Positions 1 to 11,324 of a stretch of DNA of 64,000 bases are shown in pieces. The DNA comes from Podospora comata. Its lineage: Eukaryota; Ascomycota; Sordariomycetes; Sordariales; Podosporaceae. The DNA is taken from the NCBI GenBank assembly GCA_017354895.1, contig CP071497.1, positions 1,364,001-1,428,000 of the forward strand, in the 5' to 3' direction. The notes beneath the pieces are model-generated. The model was not told the DNA's origin. It was given only the letters and a program-made list of their open reading frames with translations, and did not search any database. The first letter of the stretch is position 1. Every line of letters begins with the position of its first letter. The position numbers and the translations under genes are program-made.

Positions 1-93
1 GTGATTTTCAGCTGAGCCGCGGGTCATCTTTCTGGAGACAAAACATGCTACGACTTCCCTGACAACCTGCCTGGTAGATCGCGATGCGACACA

Positions 94-1299
94 CAAAGGC
101 TACCAGTTACATTCCACATCAGCCACGAGGCCCGAGAGGAAACACTGAGACACTATCACAAGTATTCCATCATCACGCATGACTCACATTGATAATCTGC
201 GTTGTGCCTTTCATTGGCACTCTGACCTTCATGAGTCAACATTAGACTTCACTTGGCTTTATAAACCGACTCTCCCCGCTGCCACCGTGTCATTCCGCGG
301 ATGTTGGCAGCCGCTTCAAGTTATGAAAAGGGGCAAAATGACTGCCACCTTACATCTATGCTTGGAAGCAAGGCAAGAAACTCTGAGATATTATCATCTG
401 TACAAAGGATCAGCAGCAAAATTCGTTGCCCCGAAGATTTCTTTTACTCAATGCGGCTACATTAACCCAAATCTCGACATCATACATCTCGCCGTTCCCT
501 TTGGATCAGGCCCTGCGAAAGGGCACATTCAGATTGAAAGACTTAGTCCGGCTACCCTGCGATTGACATTGGGCCATGCCCTAGTACCAAGTGCAGTACT
601 GAAGTGGTTTGCTGAGAAACCCCAGCTGTTCGCGGGGCTTGAGACCATTGATTTCTGGGTCTGGACCCCGTCTCGAATGTTTGAAAACGGAGTTACGGAA
701 CGATACCGAATCTGCCGTGTCCCGCACTCAACACCACTACTCCGGGGGTTCATCGAAAAAACATCGTTTATAAGCTAGCAGCAGTCGATAGTCGCTTGTG
801 CCCAAATCCCCACTGTCAAACGCCAATCTGGTACTGGAAATACGACCCTGAAGCTAGCTATTGTGTCGCCTCTACCGGCCCTTATATCACCTCGCAGCGC
901 CCCTTTGTTCGCGGAGGGGAAATTAAGCTTCCTGATCCAGACGGCTCCGCTAGGGTTGTGATGCCCTCCATCAGCTTTGATTGGAAAGCTACCCGGGCCC
1001 GAGCTTGGTTGCGGGAGACAGACGTGCTCCTCTTTGACCCGGGCGATGGGATGAAGAGGCGTGAATGGGCCATTTGCAAGGTTGTTGATCCATCCGAAAT
1101 ACCCAACAAACTTGTTATACAGCTGGGCGCCCGATACCTGCTATATTTGGACTGGGATTTGGCCCACTACGCGACACTTCTTCAACAACGGGAGATCACA
1201 GCCCTAATGGAACAACATCCTGATACAAGTCAATTTCTGACCGAAATACTTCCTATGTTGGACCATTTAAAAACAAGCGTGGCGTTGACTCCAAAATAG
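94..1299 (+). pseudogene. 2EXR-type family relic, copy A (frameshifted)
   Basis: Broken member of the fungal 2EXR-type family (function unknown). Around 110-165 a fragment reads HEAREETLRHYHKY; the same motif recurs near 355-400 as LEARQETLRYYHLY, so the head looks partly duplicated. The body open from 179 to 778 carries GYINPNLDIIHL and ETIDFW, both typical of this family, and reaches RYRICR. The reading frame then shifts: 796-1299 has no ATG at its start but encodes the C-terminal module seen in copies B and C (a CPNPHC cysteine pair, WYW, then DVLLFDPGDG and REWAICKV). The usual N-terminal LPxELRLxIxR stretch is absent. Missing head, internal duplication and frameshift argue for a pseudogene. 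The flanking decayed genes support this. Confidence 0.72.
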
Positions 1300-1381
1300 T
1301 GAGGTACTGACGAGGCACGCATTTCCTTTCGTTGTGCAGCTTATAGTGACGGGATCCCGCCGTCTGGAAACCCAAAAAAGT

Positions 1382-2416
1382 CTATACGAACCAGTTGACA
1401 TGTCTGCTTTTTTGAATAAGCTTGTGGGCGTGAAGAAGACAAATTAGGATAACATTGCATGGCGGAAGTAACACCAAACTATATCCAAGACTGATGTTAA
1501 CTGACAGCTGTGCCAACGACTGGAATACGATCACATATTTACCCCTCACGCCCCCGACCAATCTCTCGTCAATGACCGACAAGCATTTATCCTGCACGTC
1601 TCCGCCTCCAAGATCACATTCCTCTTTTACTCTATCGCTCACGTGACGTAGGTTTGTAGGCATTGTCATAAAGGCCCCGTCTAACTGATAATCGGGCAAA
1701 CAGATTCCGTCCACCACCTTGTGAAATGGCAACGAGCCCCAGGCGCGGTCCTGATGTTCTGATCCATTCATCCCAATAAGGCTCGTGAGGAAGGGGAGAA
1801 CCGCTTCGCCAAAACCATCGCTGTAACGAGGCCCATGATCAGTTCTGGATTCATCGGTCAACTCTGACAGAGGGCTTCTGGCATCCAAACGATCAAGCGC
1901 CCTGGTGATAACTACTCCAGCCCAGACGTCTGGTGGTCTGACTTCAAGCAGAGACCACTCACGATCGGCTACACCAGGATCAGCGTCGAACAATAACACC
2001 TTGTCTCTATGGAGAACTTCCCGCGCTCTCACTTTGCCCCAATGCGCAACTGCACAGGATATCCTTGATTCCGAACCAGGAATAGGCCTTGGGTCGGACT
2101 CCCCGTGGTAGGTGCGCTTGGCCATTCGTGGTTTGTTTGTTGCTGCATTGTATTGCCACTTCCTCTCCGATGTTGGATTACGGCAATAGCTTCTACAGCA
2201 TTGGTCCATCTTGTCGTGTATCTCCTCAGGATACAAGACGGTATCTTGGTAAGTGACGAGTCGAGTTTTGGGTGCATAGGCTGTGCGACAAAGACGGTAT
2301 CGGGAGGCAAATGAGTCCTTAACATGGTGCTCTGCGGCCCAGAAGTCAATGGTACGAACACGATCTAGGAAGTCGGACGCTCTGGCAGCATGGTTCATAA
2401 ACCCCAGAAGATTCAT
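1382..2416 (-). pseudogene. 2EXR-type family relic, copy B (5'-truncated)
   Basis: The frame is open from an ATG at 2416 to 1382 (344 codons) but starts inside the domain: residues 20-26 are VRTIDFW, which in the relatives lies well after the N-terminal 2EXR motif. It then follows the family order: RYRLCRT, TRLVTYQD, a paired cysteine segment, SDPRPIPG, HWGKVRAREVLHRDKVLLFD, REWSLLEV and VVDGICLPDYQL. Just upstream (about 2417-2470) the same frame still reads family-like residues (SLHIAFGQ) before a TGA, so the front half was probably lost. The last 80 or so codons have no visible counterpart. A short expressed protein cannot be excluded, but a truncated pseudogene is more likely. It is oriented tail-to-tail with copy A. 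Confidence 0.62.
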
Positions 2417-2687
2417 ATTTTGTCCGAAAGCAATATGTAAAGAATATCGAGGGATAGAAGGTCGAATATCGAGGTCTAATTCGTCTGGTCACAATACTTC
2501 GCTCCAAAATTCAGGCAGGCAATCTACCTCCAGAATTCCAGTTTAAATACCCCTCCTGAACTCCCATTTGGATCACAGTACTGGTAAACCCAACCTAGCC
2601 CCAATCTCACACCAAGGTGTGGTTCCATTCACGTATTTCGCTAGGTAATTTTCATGAAACTCGACGATAACTGATAACTCTGCTACG

Positions 2688-5284
2688 ATGGTTTACTGCA
2701 ATGAAATTCAATCGTACCTTCACGAAGAAGACTTCGGAAACACCTTGATGTTGTGCATGAGGGCTTTAAGGTCGAATGAACAGATACCGCTCGCTGATCG
2801 GGCTCGAATCGAGATCCAAATCGCCGCCATATATCTCCTGACAGGAACTCACGCCGACCACCTGGATGCAATAGCAAGACTGGAGAGAATGAAGCAAGAA
2901 CGCCAACTTCCCGAAGCTCAAGATACAGATGCTGAGTCGATTCAAACTGAAATCTCCCTATGGCTTGGGAGATCTTACATGAAAGCCGGTCGATATGATG
3001 CTGCCGGACTCAAGCTATCACAGGCTTTACCAGGGAGTTCGAAGTTGGAAGACTTGCTGGAAGTGGGAAGAGGAATGCTGCATGTTCTGAGTGTTCACAA
3101 GGGCCAAGCACTGCTCCATGCCTGTTTTGTAGAGCCTAACCTAGCACAGAAGGATATCACACATCTTCGGGATCACACCAGAGCATTCATTGATCGGAAA
3201 CAGATGAGCCGGGCAGTCGAACACGAGGGAAGTCCGGAACGAAGCAACGCCCCGGCAGAGACGAGGCGAACGGGTAGTCTGCAGAGAAATATCCCAGTGT
3301 TCTCATCGCGGCTGCAACGATATACCATATGGCCTGGGACAATGCGGCAGCGCTTACCATGATCGAGGATGCATGGAGATGGCTAGCATACAGACTGGGC
3401 ACCCGCGATATCAGCACACTTGCGGCTGCCTGCCTGAGAGCGAGGCTCTTACCGTTAACCTCCCATGTACGTCAGGCCGAGATATTCTCCATGGAGACTT
3501 GGAAAACCGTCTGATCGGAGCTTGGAGCATCTCACCGGCTTGCGTTGAGCGCTGCCAGAACCGTGGTTTCTATTTTGCGAAATCAATGTCGTATGGTCGA
3601 AGCAAGAGTTACTGCCAAGTCAGTGTATGAGAAGGCGAAGGAGTGTTGACTGAAGATCACCCACAGACGCTAGCCGCCAAGGCGGAGTGGGCAAGCTCAC
3701 TTAGGATATCGGGTTAGTACAAAGAAGCGACACAGCTCTACCTACAGATCCTTGAGAAGACGCAAAATCTGCCATTATAGAAAAAAAGAATCTGCAGCAT
3801 CCAGATATCCATCGTTGTACCTCTAATCTGGCTCATGTTTACTGCTGCTCCGGAAATTTGGACAAGGCGGAGGCTTTCGGGACGAGGGCACTTTTGGGCC
3901 AGTGGAGGGCATATCGATTGAACAATGTTGATGAAGCAGCTTCTAAGGCGAGTGTAGCAACACCGGAAATAAATGCAACATCCCCGGGTAACTCAGGGTC
4001 AAACCAGATATCTGATGTTATCACAGAGGTCCGGTTTAAGTACATCCTTGGCAAAGCCATTCTCAACATCACCAATGACAATATCTCAGAACAACGGGTT
4101 GCCTTCGAATTCGCCTTTCAAGATGAGTTTCGGAATCTTTTAGAGCACCGACTGACAGGCAACAAACAAAGGCTGAACACGATCTGGCAAAATCCGAAAG
4201 AGACAGGGAGTGTAACAACTCTTCGTGAGCAGCTACGCCTTCTACTCTCCCGGTTACGAGTTCACCCACACCTCCTCGACACCATGACAGTTCTGGCAAA
4301 GGCCAAACTACAACAAGGCAATCATCTACAAATGCTGGACACAGTGCGCAAGTGGCGAGCCACAATCTTTGGAAGCTCGCACGACTTCGCTCTCGCGGCC
4401 GACTACGACCATGCTATCGCCCAATACGGACACGGATATCTTGAGCAAGCACGAGAGGAATTCCGAAAAGTGTTGATCAAGAGAGCTCTAGCTCTCGGCA
4501 AATCGCATCCTGATACCCTAGCAGCCAAGCGCGAGTTTGTTATGGCCTGCTGTGGATTGCGGCAATGGGATGACCCAGAGGCACCTGACTTTAGTGAACC
4601 CAAAACACGCAACATCCAGGGCCAGCCTGTAGATGACTCGGCCAACGAAAATAACTCGTCAAAATGAGCCTGTACGACTGGGCTGCGGTAAAGTCATGCC
4701 TCCACAAGATCATGATCGAATTCAACAGTCAGCTCGGTGCTGCCCACCCCGAAACAATCACGACGATGTTGTGCTTCACACACAAATAGTCCGCGGACGC
4801 TCTCGAATTCCTCCAAAAACTCGTTCAGAAAGATATAGCAGAACTCTCAAAGTCCTCAAGTCTAACCACCGACAAGCTGGGCTTGGAAAGGGAATTAGAG
4901 ATGTTTCGCTTGGTTGTTTAATGCAACTTAATTATAAAAGACATGGAGGATAGCGCAGAGAAGCTTTTACAACTGCCGTTTGAGCGCTATATCGAACTGC
5001 GAGTCGGCCAAGACCCATGTCTGCTCGATGCTCAGGTCTACCTGGCGGATACTGTTAAGCTAGCTTCCAAGCTTGAAAACCACACCTCTATTATCTTTGA
5101 TGTCAGATCGGAGGCTGTGCAGAGATTGAATAAGCTGGTTGACAAAGCAGAGGAATTATCCAAAAGTAACGACTTCGAGAAAGCCATCAATCTCTTGAAC
5201 TCAGCCTACCTATTGTTGAGTGCCGCGCTTTCGGAGAAGGATGGACTCAACAGCGTGTTGGCTGAAGTGCCAAAAGACCGGTGA
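2688..5284 (+). pseudogene. Decayed tetratricopeptide-repeat (TPR) protein gene
   Basis: A long TPR protein of the kind found in fungal NLR-like and kinesin-light-chain-like proteins, now broken. ATG 2688 opens 224 codons with helix pairs such as LGRSYMKAGRYDAAG. The frame shifts before 3329, then stops occur inside repeats: TGA near 3512 before SELGASHRLALSAART, a TAG after a perfect HPQTLAAKAEWASSLRISG repeat near 3714, and another TAG near 3778 before HPDIHRCTSNLAHVY. An open stretch at 3858-4667 has LGKSHPDTLAAKREF. 4664-5284 continues in pieces (HPETITTMLCF, LEFLQKLVQKDIAEL, ATG 4943 onward). At least five frameshifts or stops separate pieces of one repeat array, too many for introns. 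No NB-ARC or effector domain is visible, so the original class is unknown. Confidence 0.8.
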
Positions 5285-5857
5285 ACCCCACCTAAATTGG
5301 AGGTTAGCCAATAGCCATCAGACGGAACAAAGACATCCTGTTGTAAGGTTCGTCATCCCTGAAGGTAAGAACAAGACGGGGGTAATGGGAAGCAAGGAAG
5401 GAGATTCTGGATTGCAAAGGAAGTTGAATAAGTGGGTTGATAGGATCAGGGGACTAGTGGCTTCAATCTATATCAACATTTCTTAGCAGGTCATTCGGAC
5501 CAAATTTGATGGCTTAGGTACATTGAGTGGGAAGACTGGCATTTCAGGTGCATTTTGTCTTTTTTTATTTTACCTGAATAAAGCGGTCATGTTAGTGAAC
5601 ATGATGTAGTTGTACTCCACTAATCTATATCAACTTGGCATGGAGCAAGTATGTTGTCTTTCTTTTCTGTTCATTCTTTTTTAGTGCACTTTGAGCGCTA
5701 CGGAGTCCGTAGAAGAGAATGAATGTGTGATGTTTTCTCAGTTATACCCGTAAATCTATGTAATCTAACAACCAGTATCGGCAACATAACACAAACCCAC
5801 ATGTATCAAGGCAATCGTAGACGCTGCTCTTTTGCTCCTAGACTTTGCAAAGCTGCA
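5285..5857. other. Intergenic, no gene seen
   Basis: 573 bases between the TPR relic and 2EXR copy C. The 3' half is T-rich. I see no coding similarity, RNA gene or repeat. Confidence 0.6.
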
Positions 5858-7368
5858 TCAGAAACAGCTATGCCAAGTCTTGCGACGGGCATCCCTATAG
5901 AGAGCCCAACCCCCGCCATCACTCTCAAACTCCTCCCTCAAACCAAGATCTTCAAACCCATGATCAAGAACCCCCAACCTGTCAAAAGCCTCCTCTTGTA
6001 GCATATGAGTAACAACCGGATATTTTCTGCCATCCCCAGGCGGCACTGCGGTACAACTCTCATGAATCTGATAGTCGGCTAGACAGACACCATAAATAGT
6101 CTGCACAGACGCGAGCGAAGTCCCTGAACACTTAACCAGAACGTGAAAAAAAGGAATGACCTCCCTCCGGAAAGCCACCTCTGTATGAAGCTCCATCCTC
6201 GGGTGGATGTATTGCCCTGGGGCTGGGTTTTCTCACCAAATAGCTCCACTGCTCCTCATCAACGTTGTCGTCCTCGTGCCAGTCACCCTCCTCCTCCGGA
6301 GGCAGGTAGACTGTATGGCCCAGAGGATGATTCATACCCAAATGCTGAAACGCCCTCTCCACCACTTCTTTTCCCCACACTGTAGGGGTACAACTTGTAA
6401 AACGGACCACTCCTGCTCTCTCTTCTTAAAGTCGGTGTCCCGACACTCATGACCACCACTGTCGTAGATGAGAGCCTTGTCCTGTTTGAGGATCTGTCTG
6501 GCATCGACATCAACCCAGTGGGACACCGCCCCAGGTATGATCAACGTCTTATTCGGTATTGGCAACTGCTTATCATCCTCAAGCGTCCAATCATCCTCTT
6601 CTGGCCTCTTTGTGTAAGGTTTGTTTCCCTCTGGATGATACACCCACCACCAAATCTAATCCCTGTTCTCACACCCCTCCTGGCTACAGTAATAGTCATC
6701 ACACTCCACCGCCCTCCAACACGCCTCCTGGTACGACACCAGTTTCGTCTCGTTTTCCGCTCTTGTCCGACAAATCCGATAGCGGAACCTCATGAGGAAA
6801 GAAGACTCCGCTTCAGTATATATACTGCCGCCATCTGCCGTCGTGCGCGTGGTTCAAAAGTCTATCGTCCGAATCCCGTCAAAAATTGTCGGTACCCCCG
6901 GCAGGACTTGGTAGTGAAACAGCTTGGTCGCAAGGTAAACGTCCATCTTCCCGTCCGATGGTGACGTGAAGAGAGGCGGGTGGGATGGGAGTCATGACCA
7001 GGCTGGGGTAGTTCTCCAGGCGGAGGTTGTCAATGTGGAGGATGTCGAGCTGGGGGTTGATGTAATTGGTGATCCATCTCATCTCGCGCCGCCGCGCGGT
7101 GAGGTACGTTAGTTGGAGGCGCTTGTAGTGTTTCAGCGTCTCTTCGCGGGACTCAAAGGTGAGATGGAGGGTGACGGGGAGGTCTGGGGAGTTGCTTCTG
7201 TGCGCTGCATTCGCTCGCCGGCTGCTACTCGCGTGGGCGCGGTTTGGCCTGATGGTGAGGGATGAGCGTGCGGGATTCCCACGTGGCTCGGTAGATCTGT
7301 AGACGGACCTCAGCAGGGAGGAGGTCATACCAGGTAGGTGGTCCTCTTCGCTGCGGTGGAAGAGACAT
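5858..7368 (-). pseudogene. 2EXR-type family relic, copy C (near full length, several breaks)
   Basis: This is the most complete copy. ATG 7368 starts MSLPPQRRGPPTWYDLLP and continues with AEVRLQIYRATWESRTLIP, the classic 2EXR N-terminus. After a frameshift near 7235-7250 the next frame gives SREETLKHYKRL, NYINPQLDILHI and SLHVTIGRE. It then reads RTIDF followed by a stop near 6870, RYRICRT, TKLVSYQEACW and a cysteine-rich segment, with another in-frame TAG near 6660. It resumes with HWVDVDARQILKQDKALIYD and REQEWSVLQV (to about 6400), then frame changes lead to VIPFFHVLVKCSG and YGVCLADYQI, ending at 5858. Two in-frame stops and two or more frameshifts make it a pseudogene. It defines the domain order used to read copies A, B and D. 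Confidence 0.8.
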
Positions 7369-8183
7369 GGTGCTTGCTTGGTTTGAGCTGCTGCTGGTGA
7401 TGCGGTCTCGCTTGTGAAGGAAAGGAAAGGGAAGAGTTGCCTCGCTGCTCACAGGGCAGATATAATTGTCCTTTGTGGCTACCGCCGGCAAGCGCGGGTC
7501 CTCATGCAGTTTCTGCCGTCAAGTTCGGCGCTCTGGAGCCATCTCGTCAACGAGAGCTTCATTGTGTTGGCCGGCGAGAGCTCCATCCAGTTTCTCGACA
7601 AGCGCTCCACATTCACAATTTGACTTGGATGTCTCAATTGTGATGAACGTGCATAAGGTAGGAAGGGAATCCTTTCTTCTGAGGGTGGCCTCAACTGACT
7701 CACAAACACATGATTAAGACCTGATCTCTCATCCAGAGAATGACTTTTTGCACCGGCTTTCATTAAGCTGCAACTGAAGCCCTCTAGGCTTTTGTCAACC
7801 ACCCATGGGTTAAGCTAGGTACAAACACCAGTAACATTCTCCCGAAATCCCCTCAAACAGCTCATCTTGAGCATCAGTAATAAACCCCATTCCACACTGC
7901 CTTCGTTTGGTTCCTTGTGCCTAGTGCCCAACATCTTTATTAGGTAACCCATCTCCCCATCCCCCAATACCATGCATGAAAGAGACCGGAATTTTGCATT
8001 CTCAATCTTGACACATCTTAACATAGATATCAGTGGCCCAAGCAGGCCTTTCAGTGTCTTTGACAAGGCTCATGATGCACAATCTCAAGAGCAGCACATC
8101 CAGACGGTCAAAAAAGACCAGTACTCTAGACCACAATCACCACAGACCTGCACCCCTTCTGTCATCTCTAGTCATTGCTGCAC
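7369..8183. other. Intergenic between 2EXR copies C and D
   Basis: 815 bases with only short, unsupported open frames. The minus strand here could hold the eroded 3' half of copy D, but I could not match any family motif in it. Confidence 0.5.
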
Positions 8184-8776
8184 TCAGAATCTACACCCCT
8201 TCCTTTTTATCTTCAACCGCAGCTCATCCATAAAAGGCTTCTCCACACACGGAAAAATATCCACCACCACCTTCCCTCTGCCCGAACCGATCGTGGCATT
8301 CAACTGACAGATCTCGTCTCGATTCCCAAGATTGTCAAAGATTTGGATGGCACAGTCGACAAACGCCAAAGAGGGCGCCCCATGAATAGACACAAAGAGA
8401 GAGGAGGGCGTTATCCTTCCCAAAGGTGAAGCTGATAGGAACAAACCCGAGCATCCGTGTTGGAATACCTGGTACCCACCAACCACTGCATCTTTATCAT
8501 GTCAATATTTGGATTGATATATCCGGCGTCGGTATAATGGTATAGCCACTGTGTGTAATAACTCAACGTCTCCTCACGTGCTTCATGGTTGAGGAACAAT
8601 GTCGCAAGCTCGTTTCCCTCCTCTTCACACTGCCGCAGCCGTGCCCCAACTCCATAAGGTAAGACTACTGTTCTCGGTCCCCAAGTGAGGCGGTGGATCT
8701 GAAGACGAAGTTCGGCGGGTAATGATGGGAAGCCGAGTTTCACGGGGTGTGCGACGGCTGGTATGGTATTTGCCAT
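8184..8776 (-). pseudogene. 2EXR-type family relic, copy D (N-terminal half, frameshifted)
   Basis: ATG 8776 opens 121 codons with LGFPSLPAELRLQIHRLTWG, then NHEAREETLSYYTQW and GYINPNIDMIKM, an excellent match to the 2EXR N-terminal region. The frame runs out at 8411. From about 8470 another frame continues the domain (SPLGRITPSSLFVSIHG, IQIFDNLGNRDEI) to a stop at 8184. No GT-AG pair bridges the two frames, so a one- or two-base indel is likely. The C-terminal module found in copies A-C (HW...AREVL...REW) is not recognisable downstream. It is probably a truncated, frameshifted pseudogene on the same strand as copy C. Confidence 0.72.
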
Positions 8777-9479
8777 TTTGTAGGGTGGGGCTTTTCAAGG
8801 TAGGTGGTGAAGGGAAGTAGAGATGTGAAGCAAAGGAAAGATTGTGGCTGAAAGGAAAGGGAGCAGAGCTCAATGAGAGAAAAGATTGTGTGGGAGGTGA
8901 AAATGGTGACCCTGTGGATTTCAAACTTTTCTACCGAATCAGATTAACTGAGATGACTCCGTCCACCACATATGGAGACTACAACATGGAATTAAGAGGC
9001 CGCGAAACAGAAACAACAGGCCATATATGATAGTTCTTTGGCTTCTAAAAACGGTGAATAGGCCTTTGGATAGTATGAAAAGACCTTTCAACTGTATACG
9101 TCTTGGAAGATGATCGAAGGTCTTGAAAGATGCCTAGCCCCCACTGGGCCTTAAGCGTTGTCGATAGCCGTTTACGGATAGTCGGTAGACTTTGAAAAGT
9201 TTAAATATAGGTAGTATATATGCCTTTAAACATATTAAGTAGGCTTTAATTATCAGTTATAAGCGTTTAGAAATGATTGAGGGTCATGAGACATGACGCG
9301 ACGTGGAATCAAGCAGACTCGAGTGACAATCCAAACAACGGTGTGAAATATTTTGATTCCAAAGGTTCCTCCCCGGGGTATACAAAAGCCTCCTCCCATC
9401 ATTACCACATACATTATCCAGCCATGAAACCTCTCTAGTCCAACATGAAACCACTAAGCATATCCGAAACCTTTCCTAT
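8777..9479. other. Intergenic, partly AT-rich spacer
   Basis: Roughly 9040-9290 is AT-rich with TA-rich words and repeated AGGCCTTT/AAGACCTTT-like words, unlike the flanking coding DNA. It could be an eroded repeat, possibly altered by RIP, but no element family can be named. The rest shows nothing. Confidence 0.5.
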
Positions 9480-11324
9480 TTAGATGACATTGCCCTTCAC
9501 CTGCTTGAAATCCTTCACCTTGATGTCCCTCCAAACAGCCACCGAAACAATCGAAATGACCTGAATGACGGCCGACGCAATAATCATGTATCTCATAGCA
9601 TCGCCATACGAATTTTGAATGGCAATTCTCGTCTCGCTGCCCCACGGGTAATCGAGCTGGGTCTTGAGGTCGGAGAAGATGAGCGACACGTTAGCCTTCT
9701 CGGCCTCGGGCAGGAACTTGTTCAAGCTCCTAGGGAAGACAGTGCCCCAGATAGAGGTGGCGACGGTGCCGCCAATGGCGCCACCAACGTTGGCGAACAT
9801 GGCCTCGATGGCCAGGACAACAGCGATGTACTGATGGGTGGTGGCAGCCATGGCAGCCATCTGCTCGCAAATAACCAACGTGCCGCCGGAAACTGCAATG
9901 AAGATCTGGCACATGGCGATGTATCCAATGTTGGAATCTGGCTGGCGGAACACAACCATGAGGGCCACGCCGAGAATGGTTACGGGAACGCCAAAGTACA
10001 AGGCCAACCACTTGAACCGGCCAGTCCAGCGGATCAGCACACCGACAACAAGTGACCAGAAGCAGGACCCAATGCTGTAGATGTTCTGGATGTAACTGGC
10101 CCTGGTGATGTCCAAACCACTGACCACCTGAAGGAAGGAGCCGAAGAAGCTGTTCCAGATGTAGAAGGAGATGAACAGGTTGCCGGCAAGAATACAGGCA
10201 CCAAGAACAGTCCGATCGGTGAGGAGTTCATAAGGGATGAAGGTCTTGGGCGCCCACCACTTCTCATACACTGCAAAGGCGACGCAAAGAACAAAGCCCA
10301 CGACGAGCATGGCAATGCAGGTGGCCGAGGCCCATCCGTCGGCCTGGTAGAAGTAAATGTTGAAGGGCAAAAGGAACAGTGCCAACCCGGAAATGATGAG
10401 CAAGAGCCCAAAAACGTCGAACTCGATGGCGTAATACTTGAGGCTCTCGAGCCAAGTGCGCCCAGAGTTTCTCTCCGGCATGACTCCAAGGGCCTTGGCC
10501 TTCTTGTAGTTCTTGTAGAAGAGGGCCAACAAGGGAACGCACATGACAGGAGTGATGATGGCAAAAGCGCCAAAAGCCCATCGCCAACCAGGGCCATAAA
10601 GAAAAGCGTCCGCAAGGGGCCCACCAACCCAGACGGTGATGATGTAGGGTGAAGAGGCAAAGGCGAACATCAGAGATCTGTTCTTGAGGGACGAGGTGTC
10701 GGCAACGAAGATGGAGATCGAGTAGGTGACGCCATTGTAGCCAACCCAGTAGAAGACTTGAGCGGCCGCATATGTTTCGACGTTTTGGCATGCAGCCATC
10801 AAGACGAGACCGATTGTCAGGCAAATCACCATGAGGATGAAACCCTGCGGACGACCCCAGATATCGAGAATCTTGGCAAGGGGCAACTTGGACAGGCCGG
10901 AGATCAGGTACGCAAAGATCGAGACGGTAGGGGTGAGCGAATGGGCAGAGAAGGCACTCGTGACGTAGGGCAGCAGACTGTTGGTCATGTTCTGCTGCAT
11001 CGCATCGACGAAGTAGATGATCCAGATACTGAGCAAGCATAAATGTTAGCGCACAAGCTACACATGACTAGCGGAATAGTCTACCTACGTGACATATGCC
11101 AAAATAATGTCCTGTTTCGTCCACACCTTGGTCAGGGCCTCGATATCCTGCACACCACGCTGAGCATCGAGCGAGATGGCATCTGAGTCGTCAGCGACAG
11201 ATTCCTTGACACCCTCGGTATTGACGACATTGGCCTCCTTGTCGCGAGCGACCTTCTCGTCCACTTCTGGTTCCACGACAGGAACATTGCTGTGCGGCCG
11301 AAGCCGAGAAAGAGCATCCCTCAT
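9480..11324 (-). CDS. Siderophore-iron transporter, MFS family (MirB/Arn-like)
   Basis: Predicted plasma-membrane (or vesicle) permease importing ferric siderophores by proton symport. Two exons: 11324-11089, intron 11088-11029 (GTAGGT...CAG), and 11028-9480, giving 594 residues, normal for this family. The N-terminus is hydrophilic and acidic. Transmembrane segments start with SIWIIYFVDAMQQN and include a family-typical helix 2 region (SIFAYLISGLSKLPLAKILD) followed by WGRPQGF, the MFS A-motif-like loop. AFASSPYIITVWVGGPLAD and GWRWAFGAFAI match the siderophore-transporter subgroup, as do FISFYIWNSFFGSFLQVVSG and NSYGDAMRYM near the C-terminus. ATG 11324 was preferred to an upstream non-ATG extension. 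Two ATCWGATAA-type sites lie 650-690 bp upstream, consistent with repression by an SREA-type GATA factor under iron sufficiency. Which siderophore is carried cannot be told. Confidence 0.93.
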
